Shown: positions 35,369 through 43,903 of the stretch, in pieces
How positions within the stretch are numbered: position 1 is the stretch's first letter
How the letters are laid out: every line of letters begins with the position of its first letter
NCBI RefSeq assembly: GCF_031501865.1
Contig: NZ_JARRCW010000001.1
Span: 2,811,001-2,875,000 of the forward strand
DNA from: Pseudovibrio sp. M1P-2-3
Lineage (GTDB): Bacteria; Pseudomonadota; Alphaproteobacteria; Rhizobiales; Stappiaceae
DNA: 64,000 nt
Direction: 5' to 3'
The notes under the pieces: generated by a model
Told to the model about the DNA's origin: nothing
The model's input: the letters and a program-made list of their open reading frames with translations, nothing else
The model's database searches: none
Program-made: the position numbers and the translations under genes

Positions 35369-36793
35369 GTGTCGAGTATCAATCACGAGTTAAATGCACT
35401 CGCCAACACACCCCTATCCGGGGATGCACGCCGATTTTATACCGCCGCATGGCGTTGGCATTTTTATGCCGGCCTGTATGTGGCCCCATTCCTGATCATA
35501 CTGTCCGTCACCGGCCTTGTTATGATGTATATTGCGCTCATTGAGGGGCGCGATGGCGAGAAAATAACTGTTCCTGTTCCCCAAGGTGCTCAAGCTCTCA
35601 AAATTTCCGCGCAGACTGCAAAGGCTCTTGAAGCTGTCTCGGGAGGGAAAATCGTTGAATGGGTAAAGCCAACCACATCCGATGGTGCCTCTGTGTTTCG
35701 GGTGTCCGCAGAGGGCACAAACTACATGATTGCCATTGACCCCTTTGAAGGCACAGAAGTGAATACATGGCTTCGCAGAGATGGCTGGTATGACTTTGCA
35801 ACCGATATTCATGCCACCTTACTCATTGGCACGACAGGGGACCGCCTGCTTGAGATTGCTGCAGGGTTCGGGGTGGTTCTTATTTTGACGGGCCTATACC
35901 TTTGGTGGCCAAGGCAGGAGAACGTTGCCACCGTTTTCTTTCCCACTCTTTCCTCGGGTGGGCGTAGCCTATGGAAGAACCTGCACCGAAGCGTTGGTTT
36001 TTACGTTTCAATTTTGCTTTTTCTCTTCCTGTTATCCGGCCTCTCGTGGACAGGTTTTTGGGGAGAGAAGTTTGTGCAGGCCTGGAATACGTTTCCCGCT
36101 GAAAAATGGGAGAACGTTCCCTTATCTGACGACATCCATGCATCCATGAACCACGGAGCGGTGAAAGATGTTCCTTGGTCTTTGGAACAAACGCCCCTCC
36201 CCGCCTCCGGTTCAGATGCGGGGCGCTTGGGCATAGACACAGGGATGCCTGTAGACATTGACAGTGTCTCGGACTTTGCACAAAAGCTTGGATACACGGG
36301 GCGTTTCAGGGTTTCTTTCCCTAAAGGAGAGGCGGGCGTCTGGACTGTTAATCAAGATAGCATGAGCAACGACGCTCCAAATCCAACCGCAGACAGAACC
36401 GTTCATATTGACCAATACACGGGAAAAGTTCTGGCAGATGTTCAGTTCAAGGACTATACCCTTATGGCCAAAGCAATGGCCGTTGGCATCGCGTTCCATG
36501 AGGGTGATATGGGCGGATGGAATGTCATTGTGAATACTCTCACATGCCTTGCGGTTATATTCCTGTCCATAAGCGGGATTATCATGTGGTGGGTGCGCCG
36601 CCCCAAGCAAGGTGGCCTCAGGCTCTTTGCCCCCAAAGCGCCGGAGGGCATGCCGCACTGGCCTGCCGCCATGCTCATCATGCTTGTGGTGTCTCTGGCG
36701 TTTCCGCTGGTGGCGCTCAGCTTGATCGCCGTTTTGACCGTAGACCTGCTTTTGATATCCCGTATTGCGCGGCTCCGCAAAGCCCTCTCCTAG
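35369..36793 (+). CDS. PepSY-associated transmembrane protein
   Basis: The 474-residue protein has four to five membrane helices in PepSY_TM order. A first helix (YVAPFLIILSVTGLVMMYI) is preceded by WRWHFYAGL, whose His is conserved in the family. A periplasmic PepSY-like region contains IDPFEGTEVN. A second helix follows DIHATLLIGTTGDRLLEIAAG, a third follows NLHRSVGFYV, and two more lie near the C terminus. Such proteins are often found with iron or siderophore uptake and can act as membrane reductases; a specific function cannot be given. The GTG at 35369 is chosen because GCTGGAG lies six bases before it; a TTG at 35354 is the longer alternative. Confidence 0.85.
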   Translation: MSSINHELNALANTPLSGDARRFYTAAWRWHFYAGLYVAPFLIILSVTGLVMMYIALIEGRDGEKITVPVPQGAQALKISAQTAKALEAVSGGKIVEWVKPTTSDGASVFRVSAEGTNYMIAIDPFEGTEVNTWLRRDGWYDFATDIHATLLIGTTGDRLLEIAAGFGVVLILTGLYLWWPRQENVATVFFPTLSSGGRSLWKNLHRSVGFYVSILLFLFLLSGLSWTGFWGEKFVQAWNTFPAEKWENVPLSDDIHASMNHGAVKDVPWSLEQTPLPASGSDAGRLGIDTGMPVDIDSVSDFAQKLGYTGRFRVSFPKGEAGVWTVNQDSMSNDAPNPTADRTVHIDQYTGKVLADVQFKDYTLMAKAMAVGIAFHEGDMGGWNVIVNTLTCLAVIFLSISGIIMWWVRRPKQGGLRLFAPKAPEGMPHWPAAMLIMLVVSLAFPLVALSLIAVLTVDLLLISRIARLRKALS

Positions 36794-36915
36794 CGGCATG
36801 AAGGACATGCCCCGCGAATTTTGCATTCACGGGGCATCACCCAATTAGCACACCAATAAGTATGCATGAGAAATTTTCAACAATTTCAAATTTTAATCAA
36901 CACAAACTTACCCGG

Positions 36916-36933
36916 CTGTCATTTTAATGTGGA
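36916..36933 (+). promoter_or_regulatory. Possible PHO box half-site upstream of phnD
   Basis: CTGTCAT at 36916-36922 is a perfect PHO half-site. The expected second repeat 11 bases on (ATGTGGA) is poorly conserved. PhoB control would suit the operon, but the evidence is weak. Confidence 0.25.
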
Positions 36934-37043
36934 TAGGCAAATATTTGTCTAATCTAGGTACTTACCCTCAATACAAATTAATGAAATCGTTCCGCTGAGG
37001 CTCGGGGCCGCCTGAGCATATTTCAGTTCCTGGGAGGAAACCA

Positions 37044-38015
37044 ATGACGTTTTTAAAAAGTGTTGCCGCAGGTGCACTCGTAGCTACCATGTTTACAGGT
37101 AGTGCTGCCTATGCGGATGATTGTGCCAACCGTGGCGCACTTGATGTATTGTACTGTGATGCAGATGGCGACTTGATCGCTGACGCTCCTTCCGCTGACA
37201 AGCTGGTTGACCCCGGCACATTGGTCTTTGCTTACACTCCAACAGAAGATCCAGCTGTTTACGCTGACATCTGGGCGCCATTCATCGAGCATCTCGAGAA
37301 AGTAACCGGCAAGAATGTTCAGTTCTTCCCAGTGCAGTCCAACTCCGCTGAAGTTGAAGCAATGCGCTCCGGTCGTCTGCACATTGCAGGCTTCTCCACT
37401 GGCCCAACACCATTTGCTGTGAACTTGGCAGGGTCAGTTCCTTTCGCTCTGATGGGGTCAGACGAAGGTGAGTTCGGCTACAAATTGCAGGTTTACACCC
37501 GTAAGGATTCCGGCCTGAACACAATGGAAGATCTGGCTGGTAAGCGAATCGCGCATACTTCTCCAACTTCCAACTCCGGTAACCAGGCTCCACGTGCCCT
37601 CTTCCCAAGTCTTGGTATTACACCAGATGAAGACTACGAAGTTGTGTACTCCGGTTCACACGACCAGTCTTTGCTGGGTGTAGTCGCTGGCGATTATGAT
37701 GCAGCTCCAGTTGCCTCTGAAGTTGTTGACCGTATGGCCGAGCGTGATCTGTTTGATAAAGAAGACATGAAGATCATTTGGGAATCCAGCCCATTCCCGA
37801 CAACATCATTCAACTACGCTCATAACCTTGACCCTAAGGTCGTTGAAAAGATCAAGGAAGCTTTCTTCTCCTTCGACTTCACCGGAACAACACTTGGCAA
37901 AGAGTTCTCCGGCGTGAGCAAGTTTATTCCGATCACCTACAAGCAGGACTGGGCGGTGATCCGCACAATTCAGGCTGCGAACGGCGTAACTTATACTCCT
38001 GAAGGCCTGAAATAA
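37044..38015 (+). CDS. phnD: Phosphate/phosphonate ABC transporter substrate-binding protein
   Basis: The 323-residue precursor has a signal peptide ending SAAYA. The mature part is a PhnD-type periplasmic binding protein: LVFAYTPTEDPAVYADIWAPF, then FPVQSNSAEVEAMRSGRLHIAGFSTGP, and a HTSPTSNSGNQAPRALF segment that is the phosphonate-binding loop of the family. It delivers phosphonate, phosphite or a related ligand to the PhnC/PhnE transporter encoded next. GGGAGG precedes the ATG. The first of four genes; ligand identity cannot be fixed by reading. Confidence 0.93.
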   Translation: MTFLKSVAAGALVATMFTGSAAYADDCANRGALDVLYCDADGDLIADAPSADKLVDPGTLVFAYTPTEDPAVYADIWAPFIEHLEKVTGKNVQFFPVQSNSAEVEAMRSGRLHIAGFSTGPTPFAVNLAGSVPFALMGSDEGEFGYKLQVYTRKDSGLNTMEDLAGKRIAHTSPTSNSGNQAPRALFPSLGITPDEDYEVVYSGSHDQSLLGVVAGDYDAAPVASEVVDRMAERDLFDKEDMKIIWESSPFPTTSFNYAHNLDPKVVEKIKEAFFSFDFTGTTLGKEFSGVSKFIPITYKQDWAVIRTIQAANGVTYTPEGLK

Positions 38016-38087
38016 GAACAGCATATACTGGAATATACGAATGAGTCGGAGGCCCTTGGGCCTCCGGTCTGCATTCTGGAGACTGAA

Positions 38088-38891
38088 ATGTTAAAAATTA
38101 CCGATCTGGTCAAGCGTTACGACACCGGCCAGCCTGTTTTGAAAAACCTTAACCTAGAGATTAAGGGGGAGAGCGTTGTTTCAATCATCGGTTCTTCCGG
38201 GGCTGGTAAAAGTACGCTTCTACGCTGTATCAACCGTTTGGTGGAGCCAAGCTCCGGCCAAATCATGTTGAACGGCACTGATCTGACAAACCTGAACCGG
38301 CGCGAACTGCGCAAAGCCCGTCACAAAATTGGGATGGTGTTTCAGGGCTTCAACTTGATTGATCGCCTGACGGTAATGGAAAACGTACAGTCTGGTCGTC
38401 TTGGTTCGCTGCCAACATGGCGTGCAATTGCCCGTAAGTATCCAAAAGACGATATCCGCCGCGCCTTTGAGCTGATGGAGCGCGTTGGAATTGCGCATTA
38501 TGCCAACAAACGTGCCGATGAACTCTCCGGCGGTGAGCGCCAGCGTGTTGGTGTTGTGCGGGCCTTGATGCAGGACCCTGAAATCCTTCTGGCTGATGAG
38601 CCGACAGCAGCACTCGACCCGAAAACCAGCGAGCAGATCATGGGACTTCTGCGCGATCTCTCCCGCGAGTTCTCCCTGCCTGTCTTGATCAATATCCATA
38701 ACGTGACCGAGGCCAAGGAATACACCGACCGCATCGTGGGCATGCGTTATGGCCGCATCATTTTTGATGAAGAGCCAGCCAAGCTCGACAAGGACGCCAT
38801 GGACCAGATCTACTCTGGCACACCGGCCGCTGACCGGGGAATGGATGAAGAGGCGTCTTCCTCGAATGATTTAGGGGCAGTCACTTCATGA
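38088..38891 (+). CDS. phnC: Phosphonate ABC transporter ATP-binding protein
   Basis: The 267-residue protein is a complete ABC ATPase: Walker A GSSGAGKST (about residues 34-42), Q-loop GMVFQGFNLID, signature LSGGERQRVGV, Walker B ILLADEPTAALD, and the switch His in INIHNV. It resembles PhnC in length and in having VMENVQSGRLG. It energises uptake through the two PhnE permeases downstream. The gene lies 72 bases after phnD and overlaps phnE by 4 bases (ATGA). Confidence 0.94.
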   Translation: MLKITDLVKRYDTGQPVLKNLNLEIKGESVVSIIGSSGAGKSTLLRCINRLVEPSSGQIMLNGTDLTNLNRRELRKARHKIGMVFQGFNLIDRLTVMENVQSGRLGSLPTWRAIARKYPKDDIRRAFELMERVGIAHYANKRADELSGGERQRVGVVRALMQDPEILLADEPTAALDPKTSEQIMGLLRDLSREFSLPVLINIHNVTEAKEYTDRIVGMRYGRIIFDEEPAKLDKDAMDQIYSGTPAADRGMDEEASSSNDLGAVTS

Positions 38892-39700
38892 GCAAACAAG
38901 ACACGCAGCCCCTAGTGCGTGATACGTGGAAGAAACCACCATTCATTGCCAACCCTTACATTCGCTGGGGCGTGATTATCGCGGCCTTGGTGTATTTCGG
39001 GATCACTCTTTATAATTTGCCGATTGACTGGAACCGTGCCAGTCAGGGCCTGACCCGTGCAGGACGCATTTTTAGTGGCGCATGGCCTCCGGCTTTTGAG
39101 CGCGGTGGCTTGCTGCTTAACGGCTTTATGGAAAGCTTGAAGATTGCCATTCTTTCTACCGTTTGCGGTGTGGCTCTTTCCATCCCAATCGCCTTCATGG
39201 CGGCGCGTAATGTGGCTATCAAGCCGGTTTACATGCTGGGACGTGCCATCATCATCGTTGCCCGCAGCTTCCATCCGGTTATTGTTGCCATCATCTTCGT
39301 GAAGGCAGTTGGCTTTGGTCCTTTTGCTGGTGTTTTGACACTCATCGTCTACTCAATCGGCTTTGTTGCAAAAATGCTGGCGGAGCGGATTGAGGAAATT
39401 GACTTCGGACAGGTTGAAGCGATGCGGGCTGCTGGTGCCCCGTTCCTCTCAACAGTTGTTTATGCAGTCTTCCCGCAAATCATGCCACGTCAGGTGGGTC
39501 TGACCATCTACCAGCTGGACAGTAACCTGCGTGCCTCTGCTGTGGTTGGCATTGTTGGTGCTGGAGGCATTGGTGCAACACTCGCCAACGCATTCGGACG
39601 CTATGACTATGACTTTGCGCTGACCATCACCGGCATCATCATCGGTGTCATTCTCATCAGTGAGGCGATTAGTGGCCAGATCAGGAAGTCAATCAAATGA
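38888..39700 (+). CDS. phnE: Phosphonate ABC transporter permease, first subunit
   Basis: The 270-residue protein has about six membrane helices and the binding-protein-dependent permease EAA-like loop (EQVEAMRAAGAP in context of IDFGQVEAMRAAG), followed by VVGIVGAGGIGATLANAF, typical of PhnE. It pairs with the next permease as a heterodimer, as in rhizobial phnCDE1E2 operons. Its start and stop both overlap neighbours by four bases. Confidence 0.93.
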   Translation: MSKQDTQPLVRDTWKKPPFIANPYIRWGVIIAALVYFGITLYNLPIDWNRASQGLTRAGRIFSGAWPPAFERGGLLLNGFMESLKIAILSTVCGVALSIPIAFMAARNVAIKPVYMLGRAIIIVARSFHPVIVAIIFVKAVGFGPFAGVLTLIVYSIGFVAKMLAERIEEIDFGQVEAMRAAGAPFLSTVVYAVFPQIMPRQVGLTIYQLDSNLRASAVVGIVGAGGIGATLANAFGRYDYDFALTITGIIIGVILISEAISGQIRKSIK

Positions 39701-40497
39701 GTACTGATATTTTTCCGGAAGAGTGGGCCCGTTTTACGCCTCGCCAACGTATGATCCGCTACACGTGGTTCCTCTTGGGTGCCGTCCTTATCTATTGGTC
39801 GATCACCAGTATCAACGTGATCTGGGAATGGGTTTGGGATAGCCCGCGCCAGATGGCCGATCTGTTTGGCCGTATGGTGCCGCCCGATACCACGAACCTT
39901 GCCGAAATCCTGCAGGTGCTGTGGGAGACAGTGAACATTGCAACACTGGCAACGGCCATTGCTGTGGTGATCTCCCTGCCTGTGGCGTACATGGCGGCGC
40001 AAAACACCACACCGAACAAGCTGACCCTCTGGATTGGCCGCTTCATTCTGGTGTCCAGCCGTTCCATTAACACCATCATCTGGGCGCTACTGTTTGTGGC
40101 GATCTTTGGTCCCGGTGTGATTGCCGGTATCGTGGCGATTATGTTCCGCTCCATTGGTTTTGTCGGCAAGTTGCTGGGGGAAGCAATCGAGGAAATCGAC
40201 AACAAGCCGGTTGAAGCTCTGGAGGCCACAGGCGCTTCCCGCTTCAAGGTGATCATGTACGCCATCGTGCCTCAGGTCATGCCAACCTTCTGGGCCGTGT
40301 CCATTTTGCGCTGGGACATTAACCTGCGCGAATCCACGGTGCTGGGCCTTGTTGGCGCTGGCGGTATCGGCGTGCTGCTACAAGGCGCCATCGACACCTT
40401 CAACTGGCAGGAAGTCGCCACCATCCTTCTGGCAATCATCGCACTGGTTGTCATCGGTGAAGTGGTTGCTGCGTGGCTCCGCCGCAAAATTCTTTAA
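39697..40497 (+). CDS. phnE: Phosphonate ABC transporter permease, second subunit
   Basis: The 266-residue protein is a paralogue of the preceding permease, with about six membrane helices, the KPVEALEATGASRF coupling loop and VLGLVGAGGIGVLLQGAI. Two distinct PhnE subunits imply a heterodimeric channel. It starts in an ATGA overlap and ends the operon; no C-P lyase genes follow in the window, so catabolism of the imported compound is encoded elsewhere. Confidence 0.93.
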   Translation: MSTDIFPEEWARFTPRQRMIRYTWFLLGAVLIYWSITSINVIWEWVWDSPRQMADLFGRMVPPDTTNLAEILQVLWETVNIATLATAIAVVISLPVAYMAAQNTTPNKLTLWIGRFILVSSRSINTIIWALLFVAIFGPGVIAGIVAIMFRSIGFVGKLLGEAIEEIDNKPVEALEATGASRFKVIMYAIVPQVMPTFWAVSILRWDINLRESTVLGLVGAGGIGVLLQGAIDTFNWQEVATILLAIIALVVIGEVVAAWLRRKIL

Positions 40498-40511
40498 ACG
40501 AGCATTGGTGG

Positions 40512-40535
40512 GGAGGAGCTGTTTTCAGCTTCTCC
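40512..40535 (+). terminator. Hairpin at the end of the phn operon
   Basis: GGAGGAGCTG and CAGCTTCTCC pair with one G-U over a TTTT loop, 14 bases after the last phnE stop. The following T tract is weak, so its termination efficiency is uncertain. Confidence 0.6.
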
Positions 40536-40544
40536 TTATCTGAA

Positions 40545-40615
40545 AGCGTTTCCCGCATGGTAGAGCACACACCCAATCAGGCTCCTATGCAGGGTTGAAC
40601 CGATCACGAAACGCT
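40545..40615. repeat. Imperfect palindromic intergenic element
   Basis: AGCGTTTC (40545-40552) and GAAACGCT (40608-40615) are perfect 8-base arms around 55 bases that include GGTTGAACCGATCACG. The phrase resembles dispersed short palindromes of Rhizobiales genomes; copy number is not visible here. Confidence 0.4.
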
Positions 40616-40757
40616 GCCTAAACCAGCGCTTCTTCACATCTTTTCAAAGTCAAAATCTTGAGTTGTACATAAGCCTTATTGCAGGCGGTGCTTGCTATAC
40701 TTATACAGGCACTTCTTTCTTCCAACCAATTTTCCTATAAGTATTTGGCTACCTCTC

Positions 40758-43259
40758 ATGAACCGCATTATTCTCCTAGTAATTATAATAGTTGCAGCCT
40801 TCCTATTTGTAACAGTGGACTTCACATATGAAGTCTCGGAAAGCACGAGGCAGCTTGCTGAGAAAGGAGACCCTACTGCGCAAAATGACTTGGGTGCCAT
40901 GTATTTGACAGGCACGACTGTACCCAAGGATTATGCAGAGGCTGAAAAGTGGTTTCGTAAAGCTGCCGAACAGGGAGATGCCAACGCCCAGTTTAACTTG
41001 GACTTCATGTATAACGTTGGCAGTGGTTCCGTGCAGGACAATGTCAATGCCATTAAATGGTATCGAAGTTCAGATGAACTGGCACATTCCAGCACAAAGT
41101 TTAATTGGAGCTTTGGGTTCGACATCGGGCTAAACCTCCCACAGGACGATAAAGAAGCAATAAAGAGATACCGCAAAGCCGCTGAGCAAGGAGATGCAGA
41201 AGCCCAAGATAACTTGGGCCTCATGTACTATAACGGCCAAGGCACTTCGCAGGACTACCTTGAAGCCGAAAAGTGGTTTCGTAAGGCAGCTTTGCAAGGG
41301 AACGCAAGCGCTCAGTTTAACTTGGGTATTATGTACGATAATGGCAAAGGCATTTCGCAGGATTATGCCGAGGCTATAAAATGGTATCGCAAGGCTGCCG
41401 AACAGGGGAATGCTAGAGGCCAAAACAACCTAGGCTGGATGTACGACAACGGCAAAGGCACCTCGCTAAACTATCCTGAAGCCATAAAATGGTATCGCAA
41501 GGCAGCAGAACAAGGAATGGCACTCTCCCAAAATTTCTTGGGCATGATGTACTCCAACGGACAAGGCGCATCTCAAGATCACCATGAAGCCATAAAGTGG
41601 TTTCGCAAAGCCGCCGAACAAGGTGACGCAGAAGCCCAATCCAACTTAGGATTCATGTACCTTAGCGGCCAAGGCATTTCGCAGAACTACCTTGAAGCCG
41701 TAAAGTGGTCTCGTAAGGCAGCCGAACAAGGGAACGCAAGTGCCCAGTTTCACTTGGGTCTTATGTACGAGAAGGGCCAAGGCGTCTCGCAGGACTATGT
41801 GGAGGCTATAAACTGGTATCGAAAGGCAGCTGATCAAGGATATGCTAAGGGTCAACATAACCTAGGAGCCATGTATTCCAATGGCCACGGCGTCCCACAA
41901 AGCTATACTGAAGCCATAAAATGGTATCGCAAAGCCGCCGAACAAGGGATAGCACTCTCCCAAAGCTTCTTGGGCATAATGTACACCAACGGACAAGGTG
42001 TAGTTCCAGACCATCTTGAGGCCATCAAGTGGCATCGAAAAGCAGCCTTGCAAGGAACTGCAATTGCCCAATATAATATGGGGGCAATATACGAGAAGGG
42101 CCAAGGCGTCCCACAAGACTACACAAAAGCTTATAAGTGGTACCGCAGAGCAGCAGCACAGGGCGATTCTGATGCTCAGTTGAATTTGGGCCTTATGTAC
42201 GAAACGGGCCGAGGCGTCTCGCTGAGTTATCCTAACGCCATTAAGTGGTACCGTAAGTCCGCTGAGCAGGGAGAGGCCTATGCCCAATATAACTTGGCCC
42301 TTATGTACTACAATGGCCTAGGTGTCTCACAAAGCTATCCTGATGCCGGAAAATGGTTTCATCGCGCAGCTGAACAAGGTGACGCAGATGCCCAGTTTCT
42401 ATTAGCCCGCATGTACGAAAAAGGCCTCGGCGTGCAACAAGACGACGCAAAGGCTCTCAATTGGTATTACAAGGCGGCCGAGCAGGGTAATGTTAAAGGC
42501 CAACATAATCTAGGCTGGATGTACTATAACGGCAAAGGCACAGGGCAGAGTTATGCAGAGGCCCTAAAGTGGTATCGCAAGGCTGCCGAACAAGGAATGG
42601 CCAAATCCCAAAACACCTTGGGCCATATGTACTTCAACGGGCAAGGCGTCCCTCAAGACCCTATCGAGGCCATAAAATGGTACCGCAAAGCTGCCGTGCT
42701 GGGAGATCTCCATGCCCAATATAACATGGGGGCCATGTACGAAGACGGACAAGGCGTTCCACAAGACTTTGCAAAAGCTTTTAAATGGTATCGCAAAGCG
42801 GCGGCACAGGGCGATCTTGATGCCCAATTTAACTTGGGCCTGATGTTTGAGAAGGGCCAAGGCGTGCCGCAGAACTATGCAAAGGCACTAAAGTTGTATG
42901 GTGAACTTGCTGAGCAGGGAGATGCTTCCTCGCAGAATAACTTAGGCCTGATGCACAAGAACGGTAAAGGAACAGCGCAGGATTATGCTGAGGCGATGAA
43001 ATGGTTCCGCAGTGCCGCAGAACAGGGGAGTACAGTCGGCCAATTGAATGTGGGAACTATGTACGCCAAAGGCCAAGGCGTGCTGCAGGACTATGCTGAG
43101 GCCTTTATCTGGTTCACACTTGCTGCGGCCAGTGGAGATACAGATGCTATGGACAACAGGGATCTGGCGGCCACACACCTTTCCCCGCAGGACCTGCAGA
43201 CGGCGCGGCAAACAGCTCTTGAGCGAGGGGAGCGGATTGAAGACTACAGGAGCAAATAG
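40758..43259 (+). CDS. Sel1-repeat (TPR-like) protein with 21 tandem repeats
   Basis: The 833-residue protein has an N-terminal membrane helix (IILLVIIIVAAFLFVTV) that acts as signal anchor. Then come 21 contiguous 36-residue Sel1 repeats plus a partial one, with consensus AxAQxNLGxMYxNGxGVxQDYxEAIKWYRKAAEQGD. Repeats 2 and 3 are degenerate. Blocks of repeats are themselves duplicated: 4-7 resemble 8-11, and 9-13 resemble 15-19. Sel1 solenoids mediate protein-protein contacts; most of the protein should be periplasmic. The ATG at 40758 is preferred since it starts just before the helix; a TTG at 40692 is the longer option. Function unknown. Confidence 0.88.
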   Translation: MNRIILLVIIIVAAFLFVTVDFTYEVSESTRQLAEKGDPTAQNDLGAMYLTGTTVPKDYAEAEKWFRKAAEQGDANAQFNLDFMYNVGSGSVQDNVNAIKWYRSSDELAHSSTKFNWSFGFDIGLNLPQDDKEAIKRYRKAAEQGDAEAQDNLGLMYYNGQGTSQDYLEAEKWFRKAALQGNASAQFNLGIMYDNGKGISQDYAEAIKWYRKAAEQGNARGQNNLGWMYDNGKGTSLNYPEAIKWYRKAAEQGMALSQNFLGMMYSNGQGASQDHHEAIKWFRKAAEQGDAEAQSNLGFMYLSGQGISQNYLEAVKWSRKAAEQGNASAQFHLGLMYEKGQGVSQDYVEAINWYRKAADQGYAKGQHNLGAMYSNGHGVPQSYTEAIKWYRKAAEQGIALSQSFLGIMYTNGQGVVPDHLEAIKWHRKAALQGTAIAQYNMGAIYEKGQGVPQDYTKAYKWYRRAAAQGDSDAQLNLGLMYETGRGVSLSYPNAIKWYRKSAEQGEAYAQYNLALMYYNGLGVSQSYPDAGKWFHRAAEQGDADAQFLLARMYEKGLGVQQDDAKALNWYYKAAEQGNVKGQHNLGWMYYNGKGTGQSYAEALKWYRKAAEQGMAKSQNTLGHMYFNGQGVPQDPIEAIKWYRKAAVLGDLHAQYNMGAMYEDGQGVPQDFAKAFKWYRKAAAQGDLDAQFNLGLMFEKGQGVPQNYAKALKLYGELAEQGDASSQNNLGLMHKNGKGTAQDYAEAMKWFRSAAEQGSTVGQLNVGTMYAKGQGVLQDYAEAFIWFTLAAASGDTDAMDNRDLAATHLSPQDLQTARQTALERGERIEDYRSK

Positions 43260-43341
43260 CGAAGCTAGAGGAGTGATGTGAGAGGCCTGCCAATTTTGGC
43301 GCAGCTGGGCAGAGGCCTCGGTCTGTTCTGTCTAGCTTCGC
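43259..43341. repeat. Nested inverted repeat directly after the Sel1 gene
   Basis: GCGAAGCTAGA (43259-43269) and TCTAGCTTCGC (43331-43341) are perfect 11-base arms. Inside them GAGGCCT and AGGCCTC form a second pair. The arm begins at the last base of the Sel1 stop codon, so a transcript end structure or a small palindromic element is likely. Confidence 0.45.
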
Positions 43342-43350
43342 GGGAATATA

Positions 43351-43375
43351 CCTGATGTCGCTCAGCGACATCAGG
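43351..43375. terminator. Perfect palindromic hairpin between the convergent Sel1 and nosL genes
   Basis: CCTGATGTCGC and GCGACATCAGG form an 11-bp stem with a 3-base loop. There is no T tract on either side, so it may be a transcript-stabilising or weak bidirectional terminator hairpin. Confidence 0.55.
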
Positions 43376-43396
43376 TGACAGGGAACAAAAGCAAAC

Positions 43397-43903
43397 CTAA
43401 AACAGCGTCACACTACCAAGCACCGCATCCGCCGGAATCTCTGTGAGAGGTACGACTTCACCGCCGTTCATTTGGGCGAAGGCTGTTGCTGACGCCTTTG
43501 AGCTGAAGGGGACGACTTCGGGCGCTCCCATTCCCCCGCTTTGGTTGGAGCCGACAACAAACATGGCCTCATCTGCTGAAATCCAGTTTTCTATGCCAGG
43601 TTCCTCCCAGCTGTCTGCCTTGGACATATCAGAGACATAAGTCACCAGAACATCTCCGGGGCGCTCTTCGGATTTTAAGAAAGCCACGGCATCGCGAACC
43701 TGCGCAAAAAACATAGGGGCCAGCATGCCTTCAATATGGATTTGCGCTTTGGGGCCGGGGTGCTCCAATACGTTCATCTGGCAATAAAAACTCACGGCAT
43801 CTTCAGTCATTGGAACGGGATCAGGCAGCTTGCTCGCCGTATCACTTTCACCGCCGCATGCGACTAGGAGCAAACCGAGGGATAGAAGAGTAACCAGTCT
43901 CAT
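43397..43903 (-). CDS. nosL: NosL copper chaperone lipoprotein
   Basis: The 168-residue lipoprotein precursor has a lipobox LLVAC (Cys about residue 16). The mature part has the NosL copper site FYCQMNVLEHPGPKAQI and later MGAPEVVPFSSKASATAFAQMNGGEVV, typical of the family. It supplies Cu(I) for CuZ assembly in NosZ. The ATG at 43903 overlaps the nosY stop by four bases and has AAAGGA upstream. It is the last gene of the nos operon; no nosX follows. Confidence 0.93.
   Translation of the reverse strand: MRLVTLLSLGLLLVACGGESDTASKLPDPVPMTEDAVSFYCQMNVLEHPGPKAQIHIEGMLAPMFFAQVRDAVAFLKSEERPGDVLVTYVSDMSKADSWEEPGIENWISADEAMFVVGSNQSGGMGAPEVVPFSSKASATAFAQMNGGEVVPLTEIPADAVLGSVTLF

Noticed and set aside
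37053-37382. A 109-codon minus-strand frame opposite phnD
   Set aside because: Antisense shadow of phnD.
40850-43150. Regular 108-base repeats considered as a CRISPR-like or other DNA repeat array
   Set aside because: The period is exactly 36 codons and the repeats are in frame within the Sel1 protein, so the repetition is at protein level.
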